From an uncultured Eubacteriales bacterium (GTDB lineage Bacteria > Bacillota > Clostridia > Oscillospirales > Acutalibacteraceae), in NCBI GenBank assembly GCA_934477125.1, contig CAKSOL010000001.1:248001-312000 (forward strand): a stretch of 64,000 nucleotides of DNA, written 5' to 3'. The notes beneath the pieces were generated by a model that saw only the letters and a program-made list of their open reading frames with translations, was not told the origin of the DNA and searched no databases. Positions 62,056-64,000 of the stretch are shown piece after piece (position 1 is the first letter of the stretch; the number at the start of each line of letters is the position of its first letter). A program made the translations under genes and the position numbers.

Positions 62056-62081
62056 TAGATTATTGGTGGGGAATTGCGGCG

Positions 62082-63470
62082 ATGGTATTCAGCAGTCTTT
62101 CGTTTTTATTTTGGTTTCTGCCTTTCTTTCTTTCGGTATACTATCTTGCGCCGGATAAGTATAAAAATCTGTGCCTTTTCGGCTTCAGCGTCGCCTTTTA
62201 TGCTTTCGGAACAATCGAAAAGCCGTATTATATTCTTCTTGTGCTTTTAACGGCGTTTATAAACTATGCTTTGGCAATATGCATTTCCCGTATTTCCGGG
62301 CTTAAAGGATTGTTCCTGACCCTCGGACTTATTTTGGATTTCGGCGTTCTTTTTGTTTTTAAATATCTTGACTTTATTCTTGAAAATCTAAAGCTTATTC
62401 CCGGATTCCCGCAGATTTCCGGGCTTAACCTTGTAATGCCGATAGGTATCAGCTTTTATACCTTTCAGATTGCCTCTTACCTTGTTGACGTATACCGGGG
62501 CGATATACCGGCTGAAAAGAGTCTGCTCAAGCTTTCAACATATATGATGATGTTCCCTAAGCTTACCATGGGTCCGATAACGCGTTACGGACGTATTGAA
62601 AACGGCCTTTCTTCGAGAACTCATTCGCGGAAGCTTTTTGCGGACGGCGTTGTTGATTTTGTTATCGGTCTCGGCTTGAAGGTACTGCTTGCCAACCGCA
62701 TAGGCGTGCTTTGGAGCGATGTTTGTATGCTCGGCTTTGAATCTGTGTCGGTGCGCCTTGCCTGGCTTGGTATTTTTGCATACAGTATGCAGATATATTT
62801 TGATTTTTACGGCTACTCGCTTATGGCGGTCGGGCTTGGCAAAATGATTGGTTTCAGACTGCCGCAGAATTTCCGCCATCCTTATCTTTCGCGTTCTATG
62901 ACCGAATTTTGGCGCAGATGGCACATAACTCTCGGAGCATGGTTTAAGGATTATATTTATATTCCGCTCGGCGGAAACCGGCGCGGCAGATTCAGAACCC
63001 TGTTCAATCTTGCGGTTGTTTGGATGTTTACCGCCTGTTGGCACGGTTCGGGCTGGAATTTCATTATTTGGGGACTGTTTCTGTTTCTCATTATTACGGT
63101 TGAAAAAGCGGGACTTCTGCGGATTTTGAATAAAATTCCGATTATCGGTCATATTTATATGACGCTTCTTATACCTCTGTCCTGGCTGATTTTTGCAACC
63201 GAATCGCCGAAAGCCCTGCTTAACTACCTGAAAAGACTTGTCGGTATCGGCGGAATTTCGGTTTATGCAAACGACTATAAAAATTACAGCGCGGCATTTT
63301 ATATTCTGCTTGCCGTAGGACTGCTTTTCTGCACCCGTATCCCGGCGGCGGTGTTTGACAGTCTGCGGAAAACTCCGGCGGTTTATCCTATATTGCTTGC
63401 CGTTTTCGGAGCGTCAGTATTCTTTATTTATAAGGGAATGAACGACCCGTTTCTGTATTTCCGCTTTTAA
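62082..63470 (+). CDS. MBOAT-family O-acyltransferase, AlgI-like
   Basis: 462 residues from ATG 62082 (GGTGGGGA upstream); an ATG at 62034 would lie in the terminator loop. Start MVFSSLSFLFWFLPFFLSVYYL and about ten spans follow the AlgI/DltB pattern. Conserved MBOAT text: MTEFWRRWHITLGAWFKDYIY, PLGGNRRGR, and TACWHGSGWNFIIWG with the catalytic His. It would pass acetyl groups across the membrane to an exported polysaccharide or cell-wall polymer, working with the SGNH protein encoded next. Confidence 0.92.
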   Translation: MVFSSLSFLFWFLPFFLSVYYLAPDKYKNLCLFGFSVAFYAFGTIEKPYYILLVLLTAFINYALAICISRISGLKGLFLTLGLILDFGVLFVFKYLDFILENLKLIPGFPQISGLNLVMPIGISFYTFQIASYLVDVYRGDIPAEKSLLKLSTYMMMFPKLTMGPITRYGRIENGLSSRTHSRKLFADGVVDFVIGLGLKVLLANRIGVLWSDVCMLGFESVSVRLAWLGIFAYSMQIYFDFYGYSLMAVGLGKMIGFRLPQNFRHPYLSRSMTEFWRRWHITLGAWFKDYIYIPLGGNRRGRFRTLFNLAVVWMFTACWHGSGWNFIIWGLFLFLIITVEKAGLLRILNKIPIIGHIYMTLLIPLSWLIFATESPKALLNYLKRLVGIGGISVYANDYKNYSAAFYILLAVGLLFCTRIPAAVFDSLRKTPAVYPILLAVFGASVFFIYKGMNDPFLYFRF

Positions 63471-63485
63471 AGGGAGGAAAATTAT

Positions 63486-64000
63486 ATGCGATTAAACCGA
63501 GCTGTAATTGAACGGCTTTCTTTGGTTCTTATTCCGGTTCTGCTTGCAGCATTTCTCGGTTCGGGCTACTATCTGCTTTTCGTGAGGAGGTCTGCAAAGG
63601 CGGCGGAAAGCTCGCTGCCCTCGTCCTCGGCAGAGCCGTCCTCAAGTGAGGAACAGACGTCAGGCGATGAACAGTCATCCGAAGAACAGCCGCCGGAGGA
63701 GCCGGTGTCAAGCGCTGTCTCTGCGCCAAGCTCCCCGCCGCAGCCGCCTGTCTCATCTGCCCCGACTCCGGCTGTCTCCGTGCCGGAGGGCTATTTTTCC
63801 GATTCGCTTTTTATAGGCGATTCGCGTACCGAGGGACTGCGGATGTACGGCAGTCCGAAAGAAAATCCGATTATGACCGGAGCAACCTTCTTTTCAAAAA
63901 CCTCTATGAGTATAAATTCGGTACAGACCGTGGATGTTAATGTTCAGACGATAGGCGCTCCCCAAAACGCCGCAGCGTCAAAGCTTGCGAATGTTCTTGC
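63486..64000 (+). CDS. Membrane-anchored SGNH-like protein (3' end cut by window)
   Basis: Open frame from ATG 63486 (GGGAGG upstream, 15 bases after the AlgI-like gene) to the window end, no stop; at least 171 residues. A membrane anchor (about 10-32, LVLIPVLLAAFLGSGYYLLF), a Ser/Glu/Pro-rich linker of about 70 residues, then an SGNH block-I motif, DSLFIGDSRTEGLRMYG, near residue 112. Placed after AlgI, it is likely the extracellular partner that transfers the acyl group or an unrelated SGNH esterase. Its C-terminal catalytic Asp-His is outside the window. Confidence 0.8.
   Translation, partial: MRLNRAVIERLSLVLIPVLLAAFLGSGYYLLFVRRSAKAAESSLPSSSAEPSSSEEQTSGDEQSSEEQPPEEPVSSAVSAPSSPPQPPVSSAPTPAVSVPEGYFSDSLFIGDSRTEGLRMYGSPKENPIMTGATFFSKTSMSINSVQTVDVNVQTIGAPQNAAASKLANVL

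Noticed and set aside
62034..62081. Sixteen extra N-terminal residues on the AlgI-like protein
   Set aside because: ATG 62034 lies in the loop of a terminator hairpin without a ribosome site; ATG 62082 gives the family's normal start.
63529..63756. Minus-strand ORF opposite the SGNH gene
   Set aside because: It is a shadow of the Ser/Glu/Pro-rich linker; the plus-strand gene is clear.

Overview
The window looks like a chromosomal contig of a Gram-positive, spore-forming, strictly anaerobic Clostridia member of the Oscillospiraceae/Ruminococcaceae type, probably from a gut or rumen. The grounds are a GerA-type germinant receptor subunit, type I dockerins, many secreted carbohydrate-active proteins, the YfmF/YfmH peptidase pair, A/G-rich Shine-Dalgarno sites and SigA-like TTGACA/TATAAT promoters. 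This placement is inferred from gene content only.

Layout. 1-5.2 kb: a small glycan cluster with a beta-helix protein cut by the window edge, a DUF4434 protein, an AGE-family epimerase and a GH78 rhamnosidase-like enzyme with an apparent 5' frameshift. 5.5-7.6 kb: a 41-residue DUF3789-like protein and a secreted metallophosphoesterase on the minus strand. 7.7-13.1 kb: the remnant of a LacI regulator, then an apparently acquired two-component/ABC-transporter module whose response regulator carries an in-frame stop. 13.3-15.6 kb: tRNA-Pro(CGG), a Card1-like (DUF1887) nuclease gene behind a near-consensus promoter with no CRISPR context, and a PHP histidinol-phosphatase. 15.8-27 kb: housekeeping genes (M16 pair, lgt, folD, a secreted protein, a gerA homologue, DUF951, prfA, sua5, coaE, M18 aminopeptidase, DUF1653).

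27.1-57.8 kb is a carbohydrate-utilisation locus of about 30 kb. A minus-strand AraC regulator faces a long co-directional run: two CUT1 ABC importers without an ATPase gene (one has a very large CBM-fused binding protein), an NHL-TPR-Yip1 membrane protein, a DUF5696 protein, two DUF4832 proteins, two large multi-module binding proteins (one fused to a metallophosphoesterase), a dockerin-bearing SGNH esterase, then intracellular GH130, GH5-like and GH2 beta-mannosidase enzymes. The enzymes at the end point to a beta-mannose-containing glycan, possibly acetylated or phosphorylated. Import would need a shared ATPase encoded elsewhere.

57.9-64 kb: a GT2 glycosyltransferase, a methionine importer operon (metQ, metN, metI) and the start of an AlgI-like O-acyltransferase/SGNH pair. 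The metQNI leader holds a methionine-rich upstream ORF (6 Met in 18 codons), overlapping hairpins and an intrinsic terminator. It looks like a classical leader-peptide attenuator for methionine, not the SAM riboswitch expected in Firmicutes, and I consider it the most interesting signal here. Other notable points are the orphan Card1-like nuclease, two genes whose Shine-Dalgarno lies inside a terminator-like hairpin, and a roughly 520-bp recent tandem duplication inside a binding protein.
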